NCBI RefSeq assembly: GCF_900107645.1
Contig: NZ_FNQN01000008.1
Location: forward strand, 66,267-130,266
Source: Desulfuromusa kysingii
GTDB taxonomy: Bacteria > Desulfobacterota > Desulfuromonadia > Desulfuromonadales > Geopsychrobacteraceae
Length of the DNA stretch: 64,000 bases
Reading direction: 5' to 3'
Shown: in pieces, positions 41,723 to 51,001 of the stretch
How the letters are laid out: the number at the start of each line of letters is the position of its first letter
How positions within the stretch are numbered: position 1 is the stretch's first letter
Program-made: the position numbers and the translations under genes
The notes under the pieces: generated by a model
The model's input: the letters and a program-made list of their open reading frames with translations, nothing else
Told to the model about the DNA's origin: nothing
The model's database searches: none

Positions 41723-41844
41723 TCTTAAGCTCTCCTTTTAACGTTCAATTCTGGGCCAATGGCCGTTACATGCTTTCTCCACCAGGGAAAAGACCGACAG
41801 CAACAATTTTGAATCTGCAGATACGGTCTCAACCTTTCCAACTG

Positions 41845-41871
41845 TTAGCACTCAGTTGTATCGAGTGCTAA
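41845..41871 (-). promoter_or_regulatory. CIRCE operator (HrcA site)
   Basis: TTAGCACTC, nine bases, GAGTGCTAA: a perfect match to the CIRCE inverted repeat, located between the groESL promoter and groES. HrcA binds it and represses until heat shock. The hrcA gene is not in the window. Confidence 0.97.
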
Positions 41872-41881
41872 CAACGTGACA

Positions 41882-41909
41882 ATAATAGTCGTCACATGAA
41901 TATTGTCAA
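41882..41909 (-). promoter_or_regulatory. Sigma-70 promoter of groES-groEL
   Basis: On the minus strand TTGACA and TATTAT are 16 bases apart. The CIRCE element begins 10 bases downstream of the -10 box, so it would overlap the transcription start. This arrangement is standard for HrcA-controlled chaperone operons. Confidence 0.85.
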
Positions 41910-42135
41910 GTGATTTTTCTGCCGGATCAATCGGCAATTAATTTATAACCATCGACGCCTGAAATAATCGTCCTGATCTCCTTAAGTGAAACTAAATTGA
42001 TTCCCCCAACAGGGCACCATCAGTTCATGCCTAAAAAAAGTAGAACAGCCTCAAAAGGGGGTTTTCTCTCCTCGATCTTACTTCAAAATAACGTTCTAAA
42101 TATTATATTTTTTTATTGTTAATAAATAATTGCAA

Positions 42136-42164
42136 TTGACAATTCTACTTCTGTCAGCTATACG
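42136..42164 (+). promoter_or_regulatory. Putative sigma-70 promoter of the XRE-cupin regulator
   Basis: TTGACA, a 17-base spacer and TATACG lie about 50 bases before the ATG of the regulator gene. The box sequences and spacing fit sigma-70. The rest of the 343-base gap between groES and this gene shows nothing else recognisable. Confidence 0.7.
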
Positions 42165-42214
42165 GTTTAAAACAAACACTTTTTTAAACACTCCAATGAG
42201 ACGCAGAAATCACT

Positions 42215-42775
42215 ATGGAATTTAACATCGGTCAAAAAATTAAAACCCTGCGAAAAGAGCGCAAATTAACCTTGCAGGACGTTGCCACCGAAACAGGTTT
42301 TTCCCCTGCTCTGATTTCACAGATCGAAAACAATAACGTCTCGCCCCCTATCGCAACCCTGTCCAAGATTGCCCGTTTCTTCGATGTTAAAATGAGCTTC
42401 TTCTTCGAAGAGGGAGAAGGAACTTCGCATTATGAGATTGTTCGCCATAACGAGCGCCGGATTGTCAGCCGAGTGATTTCCAAAGATGGCAGCAAACATG
42501 GCTACACTTACGAAACCCTCTCTTATCGAAAAAAGAATAAGAAGATGGAACCATTCCTGCTCACTGTGACCGAACGAGCCACGGAGGAAACCCTCTACAA
42601 CCACGAGGGGGAAGAATTTCTGTTGATCCTCAAGGGCAGTGCCGAAATCATTCTTAACGATGAACGCTACGCCTTGGAAGAGGGAGATGCGGTATATTTT
42701 GATTCAACGGTTAAACACCGTCTGCTGTCCAAAGAAGGGGAAATGGTGCAGGTTTTGGCAGTCGTCACCCGCTGA
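42215..42775 (+). CDS. XRE-family transcriptional regulator with C-terminal cupin domain
   Basis: A 186-residue protein. Residues ~7-62 form an XRE helix-turn-helix (KIKTLRKERKLTLQDVATET, LISQIENNNVSPPIATLSKI). Residues ~105-185 form a cupin (HEGEEFLLILKGSAEIILND, EEGDAVYFDSTVKHRLLS), a sensor-type domain. Proteins of this type often control nearby catabolic genes; the methylmalonyl-CoA genes start 150 bases downstream on the same strand, so it may regulate them. Effector and operator are unknown. Confidence 0.88.
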   Translation: MEFNIGQKIKTLRKERKLTLQDVATETGFSPALISQIENNNVSPPIATLSKIARFFDVKMSFFFEEGEGTSHYEIVRHNERRIVSRVISKDGSKHGYTYETLSYRKKNKKMEPFLLTVTERATEETLYNHEGEEFLLILKGSAEIILNDERYALEEGDAVYFDSTVKHRLLSKEGEMVQVLAVVTR

Positions 42776-42884
42776 TTTTTTTAACGCAGAGGCGCTGAGA
42801 AAGACAAAACCAGAACCTTTTTGAGGAATTAAAACCTAAATAAGGTCTTAAGCCTCCCTCCATCTCTCCGCCTCTGCATTAAAA
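42776..42884. repeat. TIR repeat, copy 1 (between regulator and scpA)
   Basis: It starts directly after the regulator stop codon. The left end is TTTTTTAACGCAGAGGCGCT and the right end is CTCCGCCTCTGCATTAAAA, which are inverted copies. The inner part is short and lacks the CCACCAAGG core. It shares its ends with seven other loci between here and 58.2 kb. Confidence 0.8.
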
Positions 42885-42922
42885 TTTTGCACTTAGTTCC
42901 AATAAAGGGAAGGAATAAACCT

Positions 42923-45061
42923 ATGAGTTCTTTCGAAAAGAAAACCATCGCCGACTGGGAAGCACAGGCAAAAAAAGAAAAAAAGACTGACGACCTCTCC
43001 AATTTCAAATGGGATACTCCTGAAGGAATTTGCGTAAAACCACTCTATACAGCAGCAGACACGGACGGGCTGGAAACAGTTAACACGCTGCCGGGCCTGG
43101 CACCTTTTACCCGTGGCCCAATGGCAACCATGTACGCTGGCCGCCCATGGACAGTCCGTCAATATGCCGGCTTCTCCACCGCAGAAGAGTCCAACGCGTT
43201 TTACAAGCGCAACCTGGCTGCGGGGCAACAAGGGCTTTCTGTGGCTTTCGACCTGGCAACTCACCGTGGTTATGATTCTGATCATCCACGAGTTGTCGGG
43301 GATGTGGGTAAGGCCGGGGTGGCGATTGATTCAGTTGAAGACATGAAGATCCTTTTCGACAGCATCCCACTGGATAAAGTTTCCGTCTCCATGACCATGA
43401 ATGGCGCCGTATTACCAATACTAGCCAACTATATTGTCGCTGCTGAAGAACAGGGCGTCAGTCAGGAAAAATTAGCTGGAACCATCCAGAACGATATTCT
43501 CAAAGAGTTCATGGTCCGCAATACCTATATCTATCCTCCAGCACCATCCATGCGGATCATCGGCGACATCATCGAGTTTACCAGCCAGAAAATGCCCAAG
43601 TTCAACTCGATCTCTATCTCCGGTTATCACATTCAGGAGGCGGGAGCAAACAATGCGCTAGAACTTGCATTCACCTTAGCTGATGGACTGGAGTATGTTC
43701 GTGCCGCAATTGATAAAGGTCTTGATGTGGATAGCTTCGCTCCACGACTCTCCTTCTTCTTCGCTATCGGGATGAACTTTTTCATGGAAGCGTCAAAATT
43801 ACGCGCCGCACGCTTTTTGTGGTCGAAAATGATGAGCCAGTTCAACCCCAAAAATCCTAAATCTTCGATGCTCCGCACCCACTGCCAAACCTCCGGCTGG
43901 TCATTGACAGAACAGGATCCCTACAATAATGTCATCCGTACGACCATGGAAGCCATGGCAGCAGTCCTCGGAGGCACTCAATCATTGCACACCAATGCCC
44001 TGGATGAAGCGATTGCTCTGCCGACGGATCACAGCGCCCGGATCGCACGGAATACCCAACTGGTGATTCAGGAAGAATCCGGCATCTGTAATGTTGTTGA
44101 TCCTTTGGGCGGTTCATATTATGTCGAATCATTGACCAACGCTCTCATCGAAGAAGCACAAAAAATCTTAGATGAAGTTGAAGCTCTCGGAGGGATGACC
44201 AAAGCGATTGAAACAGGGATGCCGAAACTGCGCATTGAAGAATCTGCAGCAAAAAAACAGGCCGCCATTGATAGTGGTCGCGATGTCATTGTCGGCGTCA
44301 ATAAATATAAACTCGCAGAAGAGAGTGACATCGACGTCCTTGATGTTGATAATGACGCAGTTCGTGAATCGCAGATTGCCCGCCTCAAAAAAATGCGTTC
44401 CGAGCGGGATGAAGCAGCTTGTCAGCAAGCCCTTGATGCTTTAACTGCTGCAGCAGAAAGTGGCAGTGGCAACCTCCTCGACCTGAGTGTTAAAGCTGCC
44501 CGCTTACGCGCTTCTGTCGGAGAAATTTCTGACGCCATGGAGAAGGCCTTTGGCCGCCATCGGGCCGAAATCAAACTTGTCTCAGGAGCTTATGGATCAA
44601 TCGTGAATAATGACAGTGACTTCGCCGAGTTAAAACAACGAGTTGACGACTTTGCCGCCAAAGAGGGGCGCCGTCCCCGCATTATGGTTGCCAAAATGGG
44701 CCAGGATGGTCATGACCGCGGGGCTAAAGTTGTCGCCACCGCTTACGCTGATATCGGTTTTGATGTTGATGTCGGACCGCTATTCCAAACCCCCGCAGAA
44801 GCCGCTAAAATGGCAGTCGAAAATGATGTTCATGTGGTCGGCGTTTCCAGCCTCGCCGCCGGACATAAAACCCTGGTCCCGCAATTGGTTGCCGAGTTAC
44901 ACAAACTGGGGGCAGATGATATTATCGTTGTCTGCGGTGGCGTTATCCCACGACAAGATTACGACGCCCTCTTCGCTGCCGGAGCAAAAAGGATTTTCGG
45001 CCCGGGAACTTCAATCATTGCCTCCGGGAACCAAACCCTGGATGCAATTGAAGGAAAATAG
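42923..45061 (+). CDS. scpA: Methylmalonyl-CoA mutase (single-chain)
   Basis: A 712-residue enzyme with both the TIM-barrel substrate domain ([40 protein letters not shown]) and the C-terminal B12 domain ([19 protein letters not shown] near 600, the DxHxxG cobalamin ligand). It interconverts methylmalonyl-CoA and succinyl-CoA. The length fits the homodimeric type. The ATG at 42923 follows AAGGGAAGGA; an upstream start is rejected. With meaB and mce it forms the propionate or methylmalonyl-CoA pathway. Confidence 0.96.
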   Translation: MSSFEKKTIADWEAQAKKEKKTDDLSNFKWDTPEGICVKPLYTAADTDGLETVNTLPGLAPFTRGPMATMYAGRPWTVRQYAGFSTAEESNAFYKRNLAAGQQGLSVAFDLATHRGYDSDHPRVVGDVGKAGVAIDSVEDMKILFDSIPLDKVSVSMTMNGAVLPILANYIVAAEEQGVSQEKLAGTIQNDILKEFMVRNTYIYPPAPSMRIIGDIIEFTSQKMPKFNSISISGYHIQEAGANNALELAFTLADGLEYVRAAIDKGLDVDSFAPRLSFFFAIGMNFFMEASKLRAARFLWSKMMSQFNPKNPKSSMLRTHCQTSGWSLTEQDPYNNVIRTTMEAMAAVLGGTQSLHTNALDEAIALPTDHSARIARNTQLVIQEESGICNVVDPLGGSYYVESLTNALIEEAQKILDEVEALGGMTKAIETGMPKLRIEESAAKKQAAIDSGRDVIVGVNKYKLAEESDIDVLDVDNDAVRESQIARLKKMRSERDEAACQQALDALTAAAESGSGNLLDLSVKAARLRASVGEISDAMEKAFGRHRAEIKLVSGAYGSIVNNDSDFAELKQRVDDFAAKEGRRPRIMVAKMGQDGHDRGAKVVATAYADIGFDVDVGPLFQTPAEAAKMAVENDVHVVGVSSLAAGHKTLVPQLVAELHKLGADDIIVVCGGVIPRQDYDALFAAGAKRIFGPGTSIIASGNQTLDAIEGK

Positions 45062-45064
45062 AAC

Positions 45065-45187
45065 TTTTTTAACGGAGAGACGCTGAGCTGGAGAGACGGA
45101 GAGAAAGTTCAAGATCTTTTTTGGGTTTTAAAACCGAGAAGAAGCTTTTGATTGCTCTGCTCTCCACCTCTCCGCCTCTCCGTTAAA
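45065..45187. repeat. TIR repeat, copy 2 (between scpA and meaB)
   Basis: Left end TTTTTTAACGGAGAGACGCT, right end CTCCGCCTCTCCGTTAAA. Total length is about 120 bases, with a TTTTAAAACC core and no gene. It lies inside the methylmalonyl-CoA operon. Confidence 0.85.
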
Positions 45188-45214
45188 TTGCTTTTTGTCA
45201 TTAAGGTTTAGATT

Positions 45215-46192
45215 TTGTCTGATATTCAAAAACTTGCCGACGGTGTACGCACTGGCAACATTCGTTCTCTTGCCAAAGCAATCACCTTGATTGAGAGTCG
45301 TAATCCTGACCACTCTGGTGATGCCGCATCCTTGCTTGACCAGCTCTTGCCTGACTCCGGTGATTCGATCCGGATTGGCATTTCAGGAGTTCCCGGCGTT
45401 GGCAAGAGCACTTTCATTGAAGCGTTAGGGATGAATTTGTTACAGCAAGGATATAAAGTTGCTATTCTCGCTGTTGATCCATCCTCTCAGCTCTCTGGCG
45501 GTTCCATCCTCGGAGACAAAACCCGGATGGAAAACCTTGCCCGCGAAGCGAACGCCTTTATCCGTCCATCCCCGGCTGGCAGCAATCTTGGCGGGGTTGC
45601 CCGTAAAACCCGCGAAACCATGCTCCTCTGCGAAGCCGCAGGATACAACATCATCATCGTCGAAACCGTTGGCGTCGGTCAGTCCGAGATTGCTGTGGCT
45701 GCCATGGTCGATTTCTTTCTCTTACTCCAGTTGGCCAATGCTGGAGACGAACTTCAGGGGATCAAAAAAGGGGTCATGGAGATCGCTGACGCCATTCTGA
45801 TCAACAAAGCCGAAGGGGAAAATCGTCCCCGCGCTGAATTGGCAAGACAACAATACGAAAATGCCTTGCATCTCCTCCGTCCCAAAAATGACCATTGGCA
45901 AGTCCCAGCGTTGCTCTGTAGTGCCCTTCATCATCAAGGGATAGATGAAGTCTGGAATCTGATTCTTGACTTCGTTGCCACCATGAAAAAAGAACATCAA
46001 TTTACCAGCAAACGGCAACTCCAAGCGACCGACTGGATGTGGACCATGGTGATGGACAACTTAAAAGACCTGTTCCTGCAGGATAAAAATGTCGCTGCCA
46101 TGATCGATCAAGTCCAAACCGGCGTCAGCAATGGGACAACACCACCAAGCGTGGCAGCAAAAAGGTTGCTAGAAGCATTTAAAAGGAATTGA
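45215..46192 (+). CDS. meaB: Methylmalonyl-CoA mutase-associated GTPase MeaB
   Basis: A 325-residue G3E-family GTPase with Walker A GVPGVGKST near residue 60 and AVDPSSQLSGGSILGDKTRM, the family signature. NKAEGENR is the base-recognition loop. It protects and reloads the cobalamin of methylmalonyl-CoA mutase. The start is TTG at 45215 with AAGG upstream, which is weaker than usual. It follows scpA after repeat copy 2 and precedes the nuclease-carrying element. Confidence 0.94.
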   Translation: MSDIQKLADGVRTGNIRSLAKAITLIESRNPDHSGDAASLLDQLLPDSGDSIRIGISGVPGVGKSTFIEALGMNLLQQGYKVAILAVDPSSQLSGGSILGDKTRMENLAREANAFIRPSPAGSNLGGVARKTRETMLLCEAAGYNIIIVETVGVGQSEIAVAAMVDFFLLLQLANAGDELQGIKKGVMEIADAILINKAEGENRPRAELARQQYENALHLLRPKNDHWQVPALLCSALHHQGIDEVWNLILDFVATMKKEHQFTSKRQLQATDWMWTMVMDNLKDLFLQDKNVAAMIDQVQTGVSNGTTPPSVAAKRLLEAFKRN

Positions 46193-46672
46193 TTTTTAAC
46201 GGAGAGGGGGAAAGATGGAGAGGCTCGCAGAGAAAAGCAACAGGCTTAATCTATTAAGCGGACAAATTCTTGATGCCGCCATTGAAGTTCATCAAGTTTT
46301 AGGTGGTCCAGGTCTTCTCGAGGCTGTTTACGAAGAAGCCTTGGCCTATGAACTTAGACTACGAGATATTGGCGTTGAAAGACAAATACCCGTCCCTATA
46401 ATATATAAAGAGCACAGGCTAAAGAATCCTCTGTTCCTTGATCTTTTTATAAGCAAACAAATTATCGTTGAAGTCAAAAGCGTTGAAAAATTCAACCCAG
46501 TATTCAACGCTCAGCTATTAACATATCTACGCTTGATGAACATTCCACTTGGTCTGATTATAAATTTTGGTGAAAAATATATTAAAAATGGTTTCCATAG
46601 AGTCGTAAATAACTTTCCAGGAGAATAAAGATTTTCTCTCCGGCTCTCCCCCTCAGCGCCTCTCCGTTAAAA
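46193..46672 (+). mobile_element. TIR element carrying a GxxExxY nuclease gene (copy 3)
   Basis: This 480-base unit begins right after the meaB stop. Its left end is TTTTTAACGGAGAGGGGGAA and its right end is CAGCGCCTCTCCGTTAAAA. The right end, reverse-complemented, aligns with the left over about 40 bases apart from an 8-base gap (GCGCTGAG-like segment missing on the left). The interior is one ORF with almost no spare sequence: 22 bases before its ATG and about 44 after its stop. The same ends occur at seven other loci in this window without an ORF. No target-site duplication was established. Confidence 0.68.
46215..46628 (+). CDS. GxxExxY protein (PDDEXK nuclease superfamily), nested in a TIR element
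   Basis: A 137-residue protein with the name-giving motif GLLEAVYEEALAYEL (G-x-x-E-x-x-Y) near residue 33 and the nuclease-like core LDLFISKQIIVEVKSVE followed by NAQLLTYLRLMNIPLGLIIN. The Asp and the E-x-K match PDDEXK spacing. Members are small proteins found in many copies in some genomes; their function is not known to me. The gene fills the inside of a terminal-inverted-repeat element, and its GGAGAGGGGG ribosome-binding site and ATG lie inside the left repeat. It interrupts the meaB-mce gap. Confidence 0.85.
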   Translation: MERLAEKSNRLNLLSGQILDAAIEVHQVLGGPGLLEAVYEEALAYELRLRDIGVERQIPVPIIYKEHRLKNPLFLDLFISKQIIVEVKSVEKFNPVFNAQLLTYLRLMNIPLGLIINFGEKYIKNGFHRVVNNFPGE

Positions 46673-46682
46673 GGAGTCAAAT

Positions 46683-47090
46683 ATGCTAAAAAAAATCAAC
46701 CACATCGGTATCGCCGTTAAAAGCCTGGAAGACTCTATCCCCTTTTACCGTGATCAACTCGGGATGAACTTCGAAGGGACAGAAGAAGTCGCAGAGCAGA
46801 AAGTCAAAGTCGCTTTTTTACAGATCGGTGAAAGTCGGATTGAGCTATTAGAACCAACCAGTGATGATTCACCCATTGCCAAGTTTCTGGCAAAAAAGGG
46901 GGAAGGTGTCCATCACATGGCTTATGAAGTCGATGATGTGGCTGCAGCTCTGGAACAGATGAAACAAGAAGGGGTTCGCCTGATTGACGAGACTCCCCGT
47001 CACGGTGCCCACAACAGTTTAATTGCTTTTTTACACCCGAAAGCAACCGGCGGGGTGCTGACAGAAATTTGTCAAGCAGGGAAACATTAA
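46683..47090 (+). CDS. mce: Methylmalonyl-CoA epimerase
   Basis: A 135-residue vicinal oxygen chelate (glyoxalase-fold) enzyme: KINHIGIAVKSLEDSIPFYR at the start with metal-binding His, GEGVHHMAYEVDDV and the C-terminal GVLTEICQ. It interconverts the (R) and (S) forms of methylmalonyl-CoA. It follows the nuclease element by about 10 bases and is the last gene of the methylmalonyl-CoA set. Confidence 0.95.
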   Translation: MLKKINHIGIAVKSLEDSIPFYRDQLGMNFEGTEEVAEQKVKVAFLQIGESRIELLEPTSDDSPIAKFLAKKGEGVHHMAYEVDDVAAALEQMKQEGVRLIDETPRHGAHNSLIAFLHPKATGGVLTEICQAGKH

Positions 47091-47727
47091 GCCAAAAGCC
47101 CGTATTAATGATCAATATCACCCATTCGTAATTCTGATGAGCAGGAGTGACCAACAACACAGAACAAGCTACCAATGTGCCATACCGATTCAAATAAACC
47201 TGTCAGAACAATCATCTATAAATTATTAATAATTTTTAAATTGACTAACTTTGACAAAAAAATATACTTATTTCGCAAAAAACGAAGCCAAGGATATACC
47301 CCAAAAAAACAGTTAAAATTAATATTGCAAGCAACGGCGAAAACTAACAAAAAAATAACACAAAAAAACCATGGATCAGTTTAAGGTTGCCCACGAAATC
47401 TTAACTACCGCATGAGAGTCACATTGGTTTTAAATTATAGTGATAGTTTGGTTAAGTTGTGGTAAAAGCAACACGCTGATGTGGCAACGAAACAACAATG
47501 AGCGCTGCTAAAAAAACAGTGAGTACATGGAAACAGATAATATTCAATAGTTTCAAGCAGTTAACAGCGAGGCGAGGGACCAACCCATTTGGCACAGTTT
47601 CTGCTTCACGTTAATGATTGCAGTAACAAAGATAATACTTAAATGAAAAGATAACCGGTAAAGACCCAATAAGTTTTCTAACGCCGAATTGTCGGCAATC
47701 TTCACCTACCTAAGGAGGTAACAAGAA
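47091..47727. other. Long AT-rich intergenic region upstream of the porin
   Basis: These 637 bases hold no credible gene. The stretch is A-rich (runs of A at about 47253-47260 and 47345-47370). A small hairpin GCCGA-ATTG-TCGGC lies at 47683-47696 just before the strong AAGGAGGT of the porin. No riboswitch motif or repeat element was recognised. The porin promoter must lie here but was not identified. Confidence 0.5.
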
Positions 47728-48942
47728 ATGAGCAGATTTCTAAAAGTTATGATCGTCCTGCTGGCGATCGCAGCAATGGTAACACCCGCTATGGCAGAAG
47801 ACCGTCTTAGCCTGAACGGCGAACTGCGTGTTCGTGGATGGTACAAGGACAACTATACAAATTTTAACGATGAAATGGGGTCAAATCAATATATCGATCA
47901 ACGTTTCCGTCTTGGTGGCACCATTGCAGTTTCCGAAGGTGTGGCTATCAAATTTCAATACGACCTATTTGACAGCCAGTGGAATGGCAACAGTCATGGC
48001 ACCCAAGGCCTCAATGATGGTGACAACAAAGCGTATCTGGTAATCAACAAAGGCATGTTCACCCTTAAAGCTGGTGACCAGTACTATGGTATCGCTAATG
48101 CTATTGCTATTGATACCACCGGTACCGGTTTTGTTGTAGAAATGGCTGGCCCTGTCGGTGTTGAATTTGCAGCCTTCAAACGAGTAGAAGGTGACACAAG
48201 CGAAGATGATGATGCAGATCTGTACACCTTAGCAGTAAAACACGCAACTGACCTGTACTCAGGAACTGGTTTTGTAGGTTACTACCGTAATGGTGCTGCT
48301 TTAACTGGTGATGATCCTGAAACAGCCTACGTTTTAGGTGTGGCTGCTGACTTTAACCTTGATGCTGCTAAAGTTATGTTTGAAGCAAACTACTTTGACG
48401 GTGATAATGGCATGTCAGGTGCTAACGAAGTCGACTACAAAGGTCTGCAATTCTTCGTTGACGGTTCCGTTGCTGTTAGCGAAGCGGTTACTGTTGGTGG
48501 TATCTTCACCTATGCTAAAGGCTATGATGGTGCCGATGAAGCACAAATTACTGAGTTCACCGATGACGGGAGCTTCATGCCAGAAACCTATGGCACCACG
48601 GCAACCTTGTTTGACATCTATCCTGGTTCAACATTTGACCCAACAGGTGATAGACTTGGTACTATCGGCGTCCAAGGATACTCAGCCATTAAACTGTCTG
48701 ATGACCTCAGCATGAAAGCGACTATCTTCTATGCCCAACCAGAAGAAGATTACGCTTCAGGTGACACCACAACATCCAATTACGACTCGTTCCTCGGTGG
48801 TGTTGTCTCCTCAACTTATGCAATTGCAAAAGGTGCCGCCATTGACACCAGCGTTGCCTATACAACTGTCGATGCAGGGAACTCCTACACTGAAGATGAT
48901 CCATCTTTGACAGCTGGTTTCCGCCTGCGCGTACGCTTCTAG
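47728..48942 (+). CDS. Outer-membrane porin-like beta-barrel protein
   Basis: A 404-residue protein with signal peptide 1-23 (VLLAIAAMVTPAMA, then ED), alternating-residue beta strands (KAYLVINKGMFTLKAGDQYY, TAYVLGVAADFNLDAAKVMF) and the C-terminal RVRF, an outer-membrane insertion signal with final Phe. It resembles general diffusion porins of Desulfuromonadales. The strong ribosome-binding site AAGGAGGT and the strong terminator suggest high expression. The substrate is unknown. Confidence 0.86.
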   Translation: MSRFLKVMIVLLAIAAMVTPAMAEDRLSLNGELRVRGWYKDNYTNFNDEMGSNQYIDQRFRLGGTIAVSEGVAIKFQYDLFDSQWNGNSHGTQGLNDGDNKAYLVINKGMFTLKAGDQYYGIANAIAIDTTGTGFVVEMAGPVGVEFAAFKRVEGDTSEDDDADLYTLAVKHATDLYSGTGFVGYYRNGAALTGDDPETAYVLGVAADFNLDAAKVMFEANYFDGDNGMSGANEVDYKGLQFFVDGSVAVSEAVTVGGIFTYAKGYDGADEAQITEFTDDGSFMPETYGTTATLFDIYPGSTFDPTGDRLGTIGVQGYSAIKLSDDLSMKATIFYAQPEEDYASGDTTTSNYDSFLGGVVSSTYAIAKGAAIDTSVAYTTVDAGNSYTEDDPSLTAGFRLRVRF

Positions 48943-48966
48943 GATTTTCTTCTTAGAAACCTTAAA

Positions 48967-48998
48967 AGCCCGTTGCTAACGCAGCGGGCTTTTTTTTT
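48967..48998 (+). terminator. Rho-independent terminator after the porin
   Basis: AGCCCGTTGC pairs with GCAGCGGGCT (one G-U step) around TAAC, followed by at least eight T. It is 24 bases after the porin stop. Confidence 0.95.
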
Positions 48999-49151
48999 CG
49001 GAGCTGACAACGTGGTAAAACTGACACAAAAGATGCCGCCCCGACGACTTCTTAAATTCAACTTTCCATTTACCTATAAACCAGTTAAAATCACCGTTTG
49101 ATTCAGATAAAGTAAGAACATTTGATCCCTAAATATAAGGCAGGCACAAAT

Positions 49152-50861
49152 ATGAAACTAGTTGCTAGATTGAGTCTCATTCTTATCCTCTGCTTTCCGC
49201 TAACATCACTAGCTCAAATTCCAGAGCAAATTAAGAATGATTTTGCACCAGTGAGTGGAACGATCATCATGCCGATTGGAGAAGAATATCTAGTTGACCT
49301 TGATGCCTCAAGCAACTTACAAGTCGGCGACATTCTAACCCTGATTCAAAGTGGTGAGAAAGTTATCCATCCGGTAACAAAAGAAACCCTGGGAACCCTC
49401 GAACTTGCCAAGGGCTTCTTACAGGTGACTCAAATCAAATCAGGATATTCATATGTCAAGCTCCTATCTGCGGAGATGACCCCACAGAAAGGGGATCAAC
49501 TTAAACGGTTTACGCAAACACCGACCCGATTTGAATTTTCACAGCCTGCTGACCGAATCGCTGCAGAGTTAAAGATGGCACTTCCCCAACTGAACTGGTT
49601 GAGCGATCACGACACAACAGAGCCAGAACTAATATTTCACCTTGCAGACGATAAGCTACAAGTGACCAACAGTGCTGATGTTGTGTTACGACAATACCCA
49701 TATCGCGACGGCAAACTCACGTCTTCTCTCGCAGTCGCACCCCCAAAAAACAACTTGACCTTGCAAAATGAGGAAAAATCACTGCTCAACAAAACCGTGG
49801 GAAGCCTTACCAGTGCTATTGGCATCAAAACAAAGGATAAACGGCTCGAAAATCCGGGCATCGTTCAAAGCCAGAACAGCACTGATGGCTCTTGGGTCGG
49901 CGCTGATATTGATGGCAACCCGGTCGGAATAACAGTCGCGGATTTTGATGGTGATGGACTATTGGAGATTGCTGTCGCCACAGAAAAGCAGCTGCGCATC
50001 CTGCGGAAAACAGACAGCAACCTGACCCAAGTCGCAACCGTCAACTTCTCTGTTGGTGTCCGTCTGTTAAGCCTGGATTCCCTTGACCTTGATAGTGACG
50101 GCATCCCAGAACTCTACCTGACCGCCCATTCAGACACAAAACTCAGTTCACAAGTCGTTAAATATATAAATGGTGATTATCAAACCACCATCAATCAAGT
50201 TCCCTGGTTTTTCCGTGTTGTTAACCTTGCAGGCATGGGTAAGCTTCTCCTTGGGCAAACCTTGGGCGACCTCGACACCCCTTTTTCAGAGCAACCATTC
50301 CGCGTTGAATACTCAGAAGGAAAACTCGTCAAAGGTGACAATATAAACCTGCCAAACACATACGATCCCTTCAGCTTAACCACAATCAGTGGAATCAATG
50401 ACGAACTATTCTATGCGGAAATTACGTCTCAAGATACTTTGCACATCACCAGCTTAGGCGGTGAAACTGCATGGAAATCTGATGATCATTACGGTGGTAC
50501 GGAAACTTTTTTCTATAACGTTGAAGAAACTGAAAGTGTGCAATCAACACCAATCAATATTCAAAAAAGACTTATTTCTCTAACGACAGGGGAATTACTT
50601 GTTGTAAAAAATGAAGGATTCCGTTTGTTTGAACGATATCACGATTATGATCAAAGCCGTGTCATTGCTTTCACATGGGACAATACATCTCTGAATGAAA
50701 AATGGCGAACTCCTGACGTAAAAGGTTATATTGCTGATTTCAGCGTCGCTGATGCTGACAATGATGGTCAAGATGAATTGGTCACAGTGATAAACTACAA
50801 GAAGGATTTTTTCATACAAAATGGGCGATCATCCGTCGTCATTTACGAACTGAATCAATAA
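49152..50861 (+). CDS. Secreted FG-GAP/VCBS-repeat protein
   Basis: A 569-residue protein with an N-terminal signal peptide (RLSLILILCFPLTSLA). Repeats of the FG-GAP/calcium-loop type are visible: VADFDGDGLLEIAVAT, LDLDSDGIPELYLT and VADADNDGQDELVTV, each with D-x-D-x-D-G. These form beta-propeller blades that bind calcium. The N-terminal region (GEEYLVDLDASSNLQVGDIL) may be a separate domain. The ATG at 49152 is preferred over an upstream TTG. It is probably periplasmic or surface-exposed; its role is unknown. Confidence 0.75.
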   Translation: MKLVARLSLILILCFPLTSLAQIPEQIKNDFAPVSGTIIMPIGEEYLVDLDASSNLQVGDILTLIQSGEKVIHPVTKETLGTLELAKGFLQVTQIKSGYSYVKLLSAEMTPQKGDQLKRFTQTPTRFEFSQPADRIAAELKMALPQLNWLSDHDTTEPELIFHLADDKLQVTNSADVVLRQYPYRDGKLTSSLAVAPPKNNLTLQNEEKSLLNKTVGSLTSAIGIKTKDKRLENPGIVQSQNSTDGSWVGADIDGNPVGITVADFDGDGLLEIAVATEKQLRILRKTDSNLTQVATVNFSVGVRLLSLDSLDLDSDGIPELYLTAHSDTKLSSQVVKYINGDYQTTINQVPWFFRVVNLAGMGKLLLGQTLGDLDTPFSEQPFRVEYSEGKLVKGDNINLPNTYDPFSLTTISGINDELFYAEITSQDTLHITSLGGETAWKSDDHYGGTETFFYNVEETESVQSTPINIQKRLISLTTGELLVVKNEGFRLFERYHDYDQSRVIAFTWDNTSLNEKWRTPDVKGYIADFSVADADNDGQDELVTVINYKKDFFIQNGRSSVVIYELNQ

Positions 50862-50865
50862 TCCA

Positions 50866-50985
50866 TTAAAACCTCCAGCGCTGAGGTGGAGAGAAGCAGA
50901 GAAAGACTAAATCGTCTTTACGATTACAAATGCTAACAAGGCTTTCTCTGCGACCTCTCCGTTCTTTGCGTCTCTCCGTTAAAGA
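50866..50985. repeat. TIR repeat, copy 4 (before the ABC-F gene)
   Basis: Left end ATTAAAACCTCCAGCGCTGA is degenerate; the right end GTCTCTCCGTTAAAG is intact. About 120 bases, without a gene and without the CCACCAAGG core. Confidence 0.75.
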
Positions 50986-51001
50986 ACTGCGGCCATAAAT
51001 T

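Noticed and set aside
47091-47727. Possible cyclic di-GMP riboswitch upstream of the porin
   Set aside because: Deltaproteobacteria often have such switches, but the conserved core sequence could not be found here; only a 5-bp hairpin is visible.
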